Source: Clytia hemisphaerica
Lineage: Eukaryota; Cnidaria; Hydrozoa; Leptothecata; Clytiidae
DNA length: 64,000 nucleotides
Assembly (NCBI GenBank): GCA_902728285.1
Contig: CACVBU010000567.1
Span: forward strand, 558,001 to 622,000
Reading direction: 5' to 3'
The notes below the pieces were generated by a model. That model ran no database searches, was not told the origin of the DNA, and saw only the letters and a program-made list of their open reading frames with translations. Shown piece after piece: positions 12,017 through 22,700 of this stretch. A program made the position numbers and the translations under genes. The first letter of the stretch is position 1. Each line of letters begins with the position of its first letter.

Positions 12017-12325
12017 TACTCTTAGGTGCCAAATAAACGGTCCCCCCCGCTTGTTAATTTTTCGAAAATTTTCCAACCCCCCCGGACCTTATTAGGACCC
12101 CCCCGTTTATTAATTTTAAAGAATATTTTCAGTTGGTTAAAAGAAGTCCCCTTATTTTGCTCCAAAAAGCCTGATTTTAGCCTATATTTACCTTATTTTT
12201 GGGTTTTCATAAGTACAATTTCCAACCCCCCCGGCAAATAGGTCCCCCCCGTTTATTGAAATTTCAAAAATTTTCCAACCCCCCCGTTTATTCGAACCCC
12301 CCCGTTTATTTGGCACCTAAGAGTA
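12017..12325. mobile_element. C/G-run TIR element, 24-bp perfect TIRs
   Basis: TACTCTTAGGTGCCAAATAA plus ACGG at 12017-12040 is repeated exactly, inverted, at 12302-12325. The interior is built from runs of seven C alternating with 'gtttattaatttt' phrases. If the flanking TA is the target duplication, it would be a Tc1/mariner-like insertion. That assignment is inference. Confidence 0.8.
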
Positions 12326-13256
12326 TTTCATAGACATGTTCACAGATGATAGTCTAAAAGCTTGTTAAAAAATTGCATGCAAATGATAACCATTTTAACA
12401 CAAAAATAAATGTATTTTATTCAACTAATATTGGTTTTTACCTTCATTAAGGAAATAAAATCTTAGATTTACAAGTTGATATTATTCTAAGACTCATCTG
12501 AGTAAGAAAGTGCCAAAATATCTTGAGACTGTCTACTAAGGGACTAATATGGAAATATGGCAATATGAATTTGGGAGATATCGAAATATGTTGTACACAT
12601 TAGTTTCATATGAAAAACTTCCTTGTCATCAATATTTTAAACCACCATATTATATCATCCACAAATAAAAAGTTACTTAAAAATGGATCTCCTTCTTTAC
12701 AGATTTAGATTTCCAGTGCATAACATCTGTTACATTAGTATTCATGTGATAATATACCAAATTGTCAACCTTGAAATTGTCCCATATTTAGTTACAGTAT
12801 TGCTGAATATTTGCAACACTTTCCAGCAAACTTTTTTGTGAAATTTGTGTCTTGATAAACTAAACTCCATGACATTTGTATCATTGATCATTAAATCACA
12901 TCTTGGAACAATATAGTTCCTTGGTTCAATTATTGCAAGAATGTTTATCTTTGTTCATATTCTCATTATGTGCAACATTATCATTACATCATTGCCAGCA
13001 AGTTACATTGTATTGTCAGCTTTAGAGGTCGTCAAACTTTGTTGAATTTGTAATCCTGGCACCTGAATGTGAAAGGAAAGAAAAATTCAAAATTTCATAA
13101 TGGGAAATATTCTCTTTACAGTAATCAATGCCAAATGTGTGGTCATTCGCTGAAATCTCCCCCAAAAAAAAGACTTTAACAGGGTGAGACTCTGCTTGAT
13201 GGTTTGAGCTATGTTTGCCATGCATATAAACTGAGCCATTAAAGAAGTTTATGGGA

Positions 13257-13690
13257 ACATACAATAAGGTTCACGGGGAACATACAATAAGGTTCACGGG
13301 GAACATACAATAAGGTTCACAGGGAACGTACAATAAGGTACAAGGGGAACGTACAATAAGGTACAAGGGGAACGTACAATAAGGTACAAGGGGAACGTAC
13401 AATAAGGTACAAGGGGAACGTACAATAAGGTACAAGGGGAACGTACAATAAGGTACACAAGGAATGTACAATAAGGTACACTGGTAACGTACAATAAGGT
13501 TCACGGGGAACATACAATAAGGTTCACGGGGAACATACAATAAGGTATACTGGGAACGTACAATAAGGTACACTGGGAACGTACAATAAGGTACACTGGG
13601 AACGTACAATAAGGTACGCTGGGAACATACAATAAGGTAGACGGGAACATAAAATAAGGTTCACGGGGAACGTACAATAAGGTACACAGG
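13257..13690. repeat. Tandem array, 23-bp unit, about 19 copies
   Basis: The unit is 'aataaggt(a/t)ca(c/a)(g/a/t)gggaac(g/a)tac', repeated with few changes. The unit is not a multiple of three and lacks stop codons on the minus strand, so all three minus frames stay open across the array. The apparent proteins rich in LYVP and YCTFP are therefore artefacts. A second, more diverged array of the same unit lies at 14815-15160. Confidence 0.95.
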
Positions 13691-13806
13691 CAGTTACATC
13701 AAAATGCCTCGAAAATATCAATATGAAAATTGCGTAATCAGAGAACGTATGTCTCGCTCATTATAAAAAGGCCGAGACAAACTTTCAATAATTGGATTGT
13801 AACATC

Positions 13807-14311
13807 CATAGTGGGCAGCACCCCTCCAACCCCCACCTGAATAAAGTCACCCCCACCTGCATAGGGTAACCCCCACCTGAAAAATGCTACCGACCCAACC
13901 CCCACCTTCTTGGACCACCCCCACCTAAATTCTGAAAAGTTTCCAACCCCCACCTGAAAAAAGTTTTTGACTGTTTTAACAATTTTGAGGGTAAGCAAGG
14001 TTAATCACTTGAAAATAATTTCTATGCTTTTTATACTTCATACATCTTTTGTTATAATTGTTAGACTTGGGAAGAAATAGATTTTTACTGTCAATGTATA
14101 TGTTTATGATGAGCAGGGTTGAAAGAAAGTTTTTGAGTCAAAATAAGAAAACTAGTAAATAAACTCTCCAACCCCCACCTGAAAAAAGTCACCCCCACCT
14201 GTATAGGGTAACCCCCACCTAAGATTTGTGAGCAGGCTAACCCCCACCTGCTTAAATTTTTCTGAAAACCTCCAACCCCCCCCTAAAGTTAGGGGGGGGG
14301 TTCCCACTATG
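13807..14311. mobile_element. CCCCCACCT-rich TIR element
   Basis: Ends CATAGTGGG and CCCACTATG are inverted. Subterminal blocks at 13825-13960 and 14168-14290 are both made of repeated 'aacccccacctga' and 'gtcacccccacctg' phrases. It separates the two 23-bp arrays. No coding capacity is visible. Confidence 0.6.
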
Positions 14312-14814
14312 AATCGAGTTAAGTCTCTTTTGTTAAGTCACCAGGGGGTAAATAAAACAGACCTTGATACATTTATCATTCTTTTCAACTTGACCATTTG
14401 TTTAAAACTCAGCCTCCTAAATATTTGGGGTAGGTAAAATATGTACAAAGAAATTCATACTTTTCCAACCCGGCCAATCTTTAAAAAAGAAGCGAACAAT
14501 AAAATGTAATTACCCTTTCCAAATAAACCTCTTCGGTGGTGAGCGTAGTCTACTCTGACGCAATTGTAAAATTTATGTAATGGGAGTTTGACATAGTAAT
14601 GTAATGTTGTTTGGGGAATTATGAAGTTCTCTGGGATTTCGATTGCATTTATTCAGGTTGATTTTTTATGACTTCTAATGGTACTTTTTCTAACGAATTT
14701 GATTACTCTGTTCTCACACTTATGTCTTTTTTTTTCGCGGCCTTTTCCGTGATTACTTTTATTTATATTTTTAAAGACAGGTAAGAAGGCATATTGATGT
14801 AACTGACAGGGAGC

Positions 14815-15160
14815 CTACAGGGAACGTACAATAAGGTATATACACGGGGAACATACAATAAGGTACTGGGGAACGTACAATAAGGTACATGGGGTACGTA
14901 CAATAATGTATACGGGGAACGGCACAATAAGATACACTGGAACAACGTACAATAAGGTACACGGGAAGCGTACAAAAAGGTATCCAGGAACACACAAAAA
15001 GGACCAACGGAGAGCGTAAAAAAGGTACCCTGAAAGCATTCAAAAAGGACCATGGGTAGTGTACAAAAAGGACCACACAAAACGTACCAAAGGATCCCAG
15101 AGAGCGCACACAAAAGATACAAGGGAGGGGAGCATACAAAAAGGTAAACAGGGAGTAAAA
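14815..15160. repeat. Second, degenerate 23-bp tandem array
   Basis: About 15 degenerate units of the repeat found at 13257-13690. The left half retains 'gaacgtacaataaggtac'. The right half drifts to 'gcgtacaaaaaggtac' and 'aaaaaggaccac'. Open minus-strand frames (14763-15164, 14771-15193) are artefacts of the repeat. Confidence 0.9.
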
Positions 15161-15464
15161 GCATCTATTATGATCTAGTTTTCTTTTTAGCATCTGGCAT
15201 CAAGGCTCAAAATGGGGCACTGAGAAGAGTGCAAGCTTTTCCAAGTTTTGACCATTAATATCTAGACAATATATACATGATGGAAATCAGAAAGAAATTT
15301 ATGCTCACCTTCTTCTCAAGTCAAGATAGGAATGGAATGGATTTCCATGTGTTTCAGCTTCTTTCTCCACCCTTCTTCTTCTCCTATGGGAAAAATAAAT
15401 TCAGCACACACGAGAGAAACTCAGGCAGTCCTCTGAGCTTTACACACAATCATTTGTTTTTAGT

Positions 15465-15795
15465 ACAGTTTCTATGTATATATTTGATGGATATCTTTAT
15501 TTTGGTTCTGACGTTTTGGCAATTTTCTTATTTATTTCTAGATAACACTTTGTATATCTTACATATGGATATTGTCTCCATACTTTGATCTTCTCGTGGG
15601 GGGGGGGGGTTGGAGGAGCTCTCAGGCTTGTTTTAAATAATTTTAAATCAAGTTATCAAATGTTTCACATTTTGTACATTATTCAACATTTTTAGTCTAC
15701 TCTGTTTCAGTACATCTCTTACATCTGTTAACCCACTTATTAAAGCTATCTAGCTAAGCTCTATTGGCTGACCTTCCAGCCTCGGCTGGTTTATT
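15465..15795 (+). repeat. Long dispersed repeat, inverted partner at 56515-56945
   Basis: Phrases such as 'gttctgacgttttggcaattttcttatttatt', 'agtctactctgtttcag' and 'ttccagcctcggctggttta' recur in reverse complement at 56515-56945. The end 'gctgac(c/t)ttccagcctcggctggttta' also occurs at 50350-50385. A G run near 15600 varies between copies. Confidence 0.8.
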
Positions 15796-17845
15796 GTGAA
15801 TTAAAGAGGGCACAAAGTGGGATGTCTAAAGTGATGCATAACTATCTTTTGACGTCAATGCAATGTCTTCTTTCAAACCTTTCCAAGCAAAGATTTTAAC
15901 AACCAACTTTGTGCCCTCTTTTGCCTACTCTAACAATAGAATAAGCGGGGGTAGAAAGTCGGCCGTCTAAACTAGAGCCAACGAAGGTTAGAAACTGAAA
16001 ATTTTTCCTTCTGCGCAAACCATGTTTGCGCCTTCTGCTGCCACTTCGACAATAACAATTTGAATTTACCATTTCCCTTCACCATTCCACATCATAGCCA
16101 GCATAATCGAGAGAGAACAATAAAGATTGGTAAGTAATGAAAACATTAGAGAATCATAGCCCTATTACGATACTGTAGGAGGGCCTAAGAAAGCTTAACT
16201 ACAGCTCAGACGCCAAAATTCATAATTTGCAGATCAAAGAGCATCGAGGCAAACCATTACTGATTTTATCAAATACACAATTTTTTTTACATATATGATT
16301 TCCTTACATGGATTGGGGATTGATGGGTTAGTTGTGTTTATAACAATTTCGGGAATGCATGCAGTCTGCCTCATTAAGAGTCGTATAAGGAAAGAGTAAC
16401 GAAGTTATTATTTGATATTCCGTTGGCGGATTGGCAGCCGCCCGTGCTAAAGCTCTAAAGGAGCGGGCCAATTTCCCCACCTGAAAACTTCATAATTTTT
16501 GAGAATTTGGATCCTATACGGTGCGTTGAAGTTTGTGTTATTTTGTCAGCGTTGACCAAACTTTTTCTGGTTTTAATAGCTCTTATTGATATTTTTGAAA
16601 ACTTTAAGAAACAAAGATTTTCTAATTAGTCTTACCCTAGTGCAGTTTAGCTCAAGTACCTCAAAATGGATCGGGTTAGCGGAAAGTCAAGAGTCTTGAT
16701 TTTCATGAGTTTCCCTTCTCTTGAAAATCCAGTATATATTCTAAAACTTTCAACTAAAAAAAAATGCATAAAAATCGACTTTTGTCACTTAGCATGTTGA
16801 AAATGTAAATGGACGCTCTATAACGCCGCGGTCGGGTTTATAGGCGACTGGTAATGAATTTAAAGGGAAGATGTTTTCTCAGCGCACGGTATCTTCAAAC
16901 TACAACTAAATCAAACCAAGCGAACTCCGACCAAAAATCAGAAAAATCAGAAAATCAAATTTCAGTCCCACTAAGGGTAGGAGAAATTGGAAAATTTCAA
17001 CTTTTTACCTCCAGAAAGATAGAAATTTGATCAAAATTGGTCAAATTTTGTCCCGGTAAGGGTCGTAAAAATCACAAAATTTTACTTTGTTTTCTTCTTT
17101 TTAGTCCCGGTAAGAGTCCGAGGGTCGAAAGTCGGGCGGCATCCCCCGTCAGCTCGCAACCCTAGTACCCCCCCGGGCCAAAGCTCTATAGACATTTTAC
17201 TATTTTTAGCATTCGAGTAGCTTAACTGATGTCACATTATCGCTACAATGCAATGGTATCTTATATTTTTCACAACAACACTTTCGACAGCCTCGTTTGA
17301 GAAAACTTTTCCTTATATTTTCGTTACCTTTCGAAGTTGACCGGGCTGCTAAGAGTTGACAAGTGTATTGAGTGCAAGTTATAGTTGTCAAAAAAACGAC
17401 AAGAAGTCGAATGTTTGGACTGAAGTCAATCACTTTTATCAAAAAAAGGTTTTTGCTAATACTCGTGTAAATTAAATACAAAATAGCATGTTTACATTGA
17501 AAAAAAGTATATTTTAACTATTAAAGCATTCAATAAAATTAATTTAAATTTATAATTTAAAGCTTCAATATTTACAATGTCTGATCGTATCAAAAGATGT
17601 AGCGTAAATTAAATCAAAAATAAAGCAACTATGGTTCTGAACTTAAAACAAAGACAGTTCCTGAAGACTATTGAATTTCCTTAGTGGCTTTGAAGTGAGT
17701 AGAAGTTAAAATGTACTAAATTTTTTCTAGTCATTGTTTTGATAATAAATTTTATAATTATTCGACATCCTGATTAAGATACATTTCAAACTTCACAGGC
17801 GCAAATAGTCTTAGGGCCACCTACAAGTTTAGAAGCTGGCTAACG
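15796..17845. other. No gene recognised; includes a 'cccggtaagggt' repeat region
   Basis: Between about 16940 and 17170 there are repeated 'tcccggtaag(g/a)gt' phrases ending in a C run ('ctagtacccccccggg'), resembling one end of the element at 35347-35637. The rest is unassigned. A minus frame at 17206-17481 has a Cys-rich patch, but no splice context or family resemblance that I can see. Confidence 0.4.
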
Positions 17846-18193
17846 TACACACTTTTTCATATAGAGAAAACCATTCTCAACAACATTCCATTCTTAACTT
17901 TTTGAGGAAAATCATCCTAAAATATTCTTACGGTATTCTTAGCTTAGGTTCAAAATCTAATATGTAATTTAATATGTAATACACGCCTGAAGCTTAAAAT
18001 TAAATTTTTGTAAAGCTATCAAGCCTTAGTGGGTGATAATTGCCAATTTACAGTATTACCAATCTCTAACAGTGGCAATCTTAGGTTCAGTTGCCGGATT
18101 ATTCTTTGGGTCTCTTAACATGTTCTTAATTTTTTTGCCAAATTCAACATGAATATTCTTATAAAGTATATTCTTATAAAAAAAGCGTGTAGA
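17846..18193. mobile_element. ATAAGAAC-family TIR element (decayed)
   Basis: It ends in 'attcttataaaaaaagcgtgtag' and begins near 'cacactttttcatatagagaa', with family-type interior phrases ('gttcttaatttttttgcc'). The left end is poorly preserved. Confidence 0.45.
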
Positions 18194-18529
18194 TAACCTC
18201 ATATTGGGAAGGCTGTATCATTAATAGATACCTTTACTCGTCAAATATCTGAACATTAAAATGGAAGTAAAATGTATAAAAGTTCATAAAAAATAAAAAT
18301 ATCTCTATACTCTACTTTTATCAAATATAAAATTTGTGCATACACATTACATTGATGTTGAAACAGCGTTGGTCATCTAGGCTAGGCTAAAATTCTTCAA
18401 ACAATAACCCAATCCATATCTAACCAAATTCTTAAACAATTTGAGTAAATAGTCAGATAACTTGGATCTTTAACTTGTAAATTCATAGTAGGGTTTCTGA
18501 ATAAAATAATCAAATCTTTTTTGCCTAAA

Positions 18530-18760
18530 AAAGGGTGGGGGGGGGGGGTTTAGTGAAAAATCTACAACATTTTTCTTGTCCTGGGGTAAACGTGCTCTGT
18601 TTGGGAGTAATTTTTTCGGTTTGAGGGTTACTTTGCATGTTCAGGGGGTCAACTGATGCTTGTCAGGGGGGTCAGACCTGCTGTTCGGGGGTCAAAATTC
18701 ACAATGTCCGGGGGCTAATTTCAGAAAATGTTATATCCTCCACCCCCCATATTCAATTTT
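18530..18760 (+). repeat. G-rich dispersed repeat, inverted copy at 34565-34730
   Basis: The phrase 'gtcaactgatgcttgtc', 'cagacctgctgt' and 'aatgttatatcctc' are shared with the reverse complement at 34565-34730. Both copies contain several G runs. The plus frame at 18637-18927 starts inside it and is not convincing as a gene. Confidence 0.7.
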
Positions 18761-18951
18761 TTTCTAGAAAAGCCCAATCTTCAAAGCAAAGAATAACCAA
18801 GAAGGACAAAACGATAATCGAAATATTTACTCAGAAAGTCGACAACAGTTTCGTTTTCGACTCATCAAGCATTATACGTTCCAAAATCGATTTTTTGAAT
18901 CAAATGATTTCGGAACGTACCGATTAAATCATCCAGTTGGTCAATTTAGCC

Positions 18952-19249
18952 CACAGATATCTAAGCCCGAAGGGCTAGATTTGCAACTTTAAGCTTTCTC
19001 CAGCAAAAAAAAGTGAAGCAAAAATTTGACTTTTTAAATTTCGTGTCGATGGATAGGATCTAGCATTTTAATTGTTTTCGGAGCGCGAGATCAAAAAAAC
19101 GTAGCCGACAAACGCTATTTCACATCTCTCAAACCGGTGAAATTGCATATTTTAGTCACGTGACTCTGGTAGGAAATCCTTCCAAAGATGAGCTTCACTT
19201 TTTGATAAAAGCCGCAAATCTAGCCCTTCGGGCTTTACAGATATCTGTG
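18952..19249. mobile_element. hAT-type TIR element, 8-bp duplication ATTTAGCC
   Basis: The ends CACAGATATCT and AGATATCTGTG are inverted, followed inward by AAGCCCGAAGGGCTAGATTT on both sides. ATTTAGCC flanks it at 18944-18951 and 19250-19257. The 8-bp duplication and CA terminus fit hAT. The 298-bp length is too small for a transposase. Confidence 0.85.
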
Positions 19250-19260
19250 ATTTAGCCCGA

Positions 19261-19492
19261 TTGAAGTAACCTTTCATGCTATTGGTCGAGCCAACTTGAG
19301 CAAACAATCGGGGCTAATCTACAGGTGATCAGACATAATGTCGATTGGTGCACCCTTCAATTTTATTGGTCGAGCAAACTCGAGAAGAAAAGCCAATCAG
19401 AGCTAACCTACTGTGATAGTTGCTATGGTGATTATTCGATGCTTTAATTCTATTGGTCGGGCAAACTTGAGCAGCCAATCAGAATCAATCTA
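19261..19492. repeat. Three diverged tandem copies of a CCAAT-containing unit
   Basis: Each copy contains 'ctattggtcg(a/g)gcaaact(t/c)gag', then an inverted 'ccaatcag', then 'aatctac', at about 19280, 19360 and 19440. The last copy overlaps the final codons and stop of ATG4 on the minus strand (stop at 19485-19487), so the extreme ATG4 C-terminus may derive from repeat sequence. Confidence 0.65.
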
Positions 19493-19761
19493 CCAAGACA
19501 TATTCCTCAACTGTTTCCTCTTCAGTTCCTTCCTCGCCAACGCCTTCTTTCGATTTCGATTTCCGTTTCAACTTCAATAATTTCTTAAGTTTCTTTTTGT
19601 CTTTTTCCTGTCCACTATTTGAAGCTGTATTCAGTGTAACAGTGGCAATACCTTGTGTTTATACTATTGTCCACAAAATCGAAATCTACGTTTGATGGAT
19701 TAGATCCTTCATCGAAGATAAACATTGGATATTCAATACGTTGTTTAGGTGGTGGTGATAC
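19485..19761 (-). CDS. ATG4: ATG4 last exon (one base short at about 19650)
   Basis: Acceptor 'attctcaacag'. The first frame encodes [20 protein letters not shown] and a DFDFVDN segment. It then stops at TAG unless one base is added near 19650. After that shift it continues [14 protein letters not shown], a Lys-rich stretch, and an acidic tail ending EEYVLVD, like the EEFVLL end of ATG4C. The stop at 19485 lies inside a tandem repeat copy. Confidence 0.85.
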
Positions 19762-22700
19762 CTGTTGAGAATAAGTTCATTGAAAATTAAAGGTAGGATG
19801 GGGGCTAGACTAGAGTCTACTTCTGGCTAAACTTTGCTTTTTGATAATTTTTGATGACGCTGAGTCCAGTGAAGTGGACTAGGAGCGTTTGGCGAGGTCG
19901 CCATTTTGAAAAAGAAAATTTAAAATGCAAATACAAAAAAAACTAATAAGAGTTGAAAGATTAAATCAAAAATGAGAACTAACATCAATAACAGATTTGC
20001 AATCCCTTATTCTCAAATAAAAACATTGCTTCTTACTGTTTTTATCTTCTAAAAACAACAACTAAAATCTGGCGCCTAAGCAAAGCATATTGCCATATAA
20101 TATACTACCGGGCCACTTAATTGCGCCATCCAGTCTATCAAAAAAGCTTTAAGTGGACCCCGGGCTAGATGGGGGCTAATAATTTTAAATCGTTTACATT
20201 TATGATGGCGGCAGACTCCATAGAAACCATTTCGGTCAAGCAAGTTTAGGCATAGAGGTACCCTTTGTATAAAAAACATTAAAATTCAACTAAATTATGA
20301 TTTAGAATGGCTGCTAGGTAGAATACTAGCCATGTTTTAAGGTCAAACTATTATATTTTTATTTAGAGTTGATATTACGCTTGATAGGGCGAGACCAATT
20401 TAATTTGTTGTTCTACGGGCAGATCGTTAGCAAAATATGGGTCGGTCGGTCGGTAAAAGTACTTTGTTAAGGTAACGAAAATGTTTTCCAAAAAATATTT
20501 GGTTCAAAAATTCACTTTTTTTTATCTTCGATGAAGATCATGATAAAATCTTAGTGTATGGAATGTTTGATTTTCTAAATTTTTCAATTTCTTGAATTAA
20601 TTTTCAGCTTTATTCAAATTTGATTCTTACAAATAACTAGTGTGTAAAATATATTGTAGTGGAAATTCAATATTATTATTTTTTTGATTTTAGCAAAAAT
20701 AGGGTCGGTCGGGCCTGTAGAACAACACATAAATTGGTCTCGCCTAGTATCTATATTCATTTAAAGGTTTTCATTTTACATAAGTGTTCCCGTTTCATAT
20801 CAGACTCATGTTCTGTTCATGTCTGCCTATTGTTATATTGTGCTGATATAAGCAAAAAATAGTTTTCCTTTCCTTTTTCTGATCAATCTCGCTTCACATC
20901 CGACCGAGTCAATCCAATGTGAAAAAGCTTGTGAATTAAAATTGATGAGTAAGCAAACGATATCACTCTTATTTAAAAACAAAACCTTTAAAAGAAAAGT
21001 TAGACTATGTTATAGTCTAAGATGAATCACTATCAAATAAAAAAGCCCAAAGCCGAAGAAAATTCGCAAACGGTTTTTTTTGCCGAAAAGAGTTTACAGT
21101 CGGTAGAGTTGCCAGTCTTCGAAACTCTCCCGCCGATTTTTTTCCGTATACCACCATAACGCCATACCGCCATTTTTTCCCGCCCTTACTATCACTGTAA
21201 CGGACGATAACATCGTCTAATGAAAAGTTCTGTGTTTCAAGTGTAACAACTTTAAAACAAGTTTTCCTAGGATAAGTGTATCACTTTAACTCTTCTATCA
21301 AAACAGAAGTTAAAAATTACCTGTTTTGCTTCCTGGCAAAAATTTTCAAAATCAGCGCGCGTTCGACAGTAAAATCCTATTGCGCAAGAAGGATCCATTT
21401 TTTCAAATGACATCTTCTTCGGATATTGACAGTGGAAACTCTGAAATAAAAGAAATGGAATCAAATACACGTTTTTTTATAGGAACAAACTATATAAGAA
21501 CATAAGGTTTCGATGGCCAAAATTAAAAAAACTCAAAAACACCCGATTTCTTAGGAAAATATAGGTGAAAATGGTCACAAAATGGTTAAAATAAGAACAT
21601 GTTAAGAACATTTTAAGGCTTAAAACCCAAAAAGTTAAGAACATTCAGGCTTCAAGAAATTTGGATGTTCTTATAAAAAAAGTGTACATATAATACCCCA
21701 ATCAACCTTTAAATCGTAAATAATTTTACTCAGGCTTTTGAAAGTGCATCAGTAGGACGATCAGGAGAGAAAAAGTGAAATTTAATCTCGCAAATATTTA
21801 TCACCACAGGGGTTTTGCTTGTTTTTGGTAGGCTGGTGAATGAAAAATAACTCTGGCGATTTCTAGATTCTAGGCCGGCGAATTCTTTGCAAGCGCAGTG
21901 TTTGCGGTCCAAAACCATCCACACTGGATATTTTAAGCTCGGGAACAATATAATTTCTATCCCCATTGTTATTTCGATAGAAATTTTTATCCCCACCGTG
22001 GGAAAAAGTTGCAAGAGGGCTGCGAGACAGGGGTGTATTTTGTGATACTGACCGGCAATCACGCAAGATTTGCATTGATTTGAGACGGGAAATGGTAATG
22101 TTTGACTTACATCAACAGGGAAATCTCTAGTTGACATGTCCACTTTGTCTTGTAAATAGTGGAGGATCCAAGTGTATCAGTTTGTCACCTGTGAACATAC
22201 AAACAGAAAAGAAACGGTATATTGTCAAATTATCAAAATATTTCTCTAACTGAAAACAAATACTGTTTGACGTTCTTAAATTCGACATTCCACTATTCGA
22301 TACACTCCATTATCGACAATATCGAAAGTCAGCGTTAACGAAAAACTCAAAACACCTTCCTTATGTCCAGATGGGCTGGGATGGATGCAGGCCTCGCCCC
22401 ACACCCGTGCAAAACCCATTGGTTCAAACGATGCTCTACCATTTGATACGCTCCCGCATTCGTTGAAAACTCAATCCTCTTTGAAAATCGAATTAGATTC
22501 AACAACTGTATTTTGACGTATCTCGATAAGTCCACAGCCCACATCACTCACCTAGCCTAGCAAAGCTTTTTTCAGCTTCCTAATAAGATAATGGGAAATT
22601 TTTACCTTCACAATTTCAAACAAATAAAGAATCTTAAGAAAAAAACACAAACTTCATCACACGTGGAACACGCATATTGAAAAGACAAAACATACAATTA

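Noticed and set aside
13271-13721. Several overlapping minus-strand frames rich in LYVP/YCTFP
   Set aside because: They are translations of the 23-bp tandem array, which has no stop codon in any minus frame; the same protein motif appears in all three frames.
14763-15193. Minus-strand frames of 133-140 codons
   Set aside because: Same cause: the degenerate second copy of the 23-bp array.
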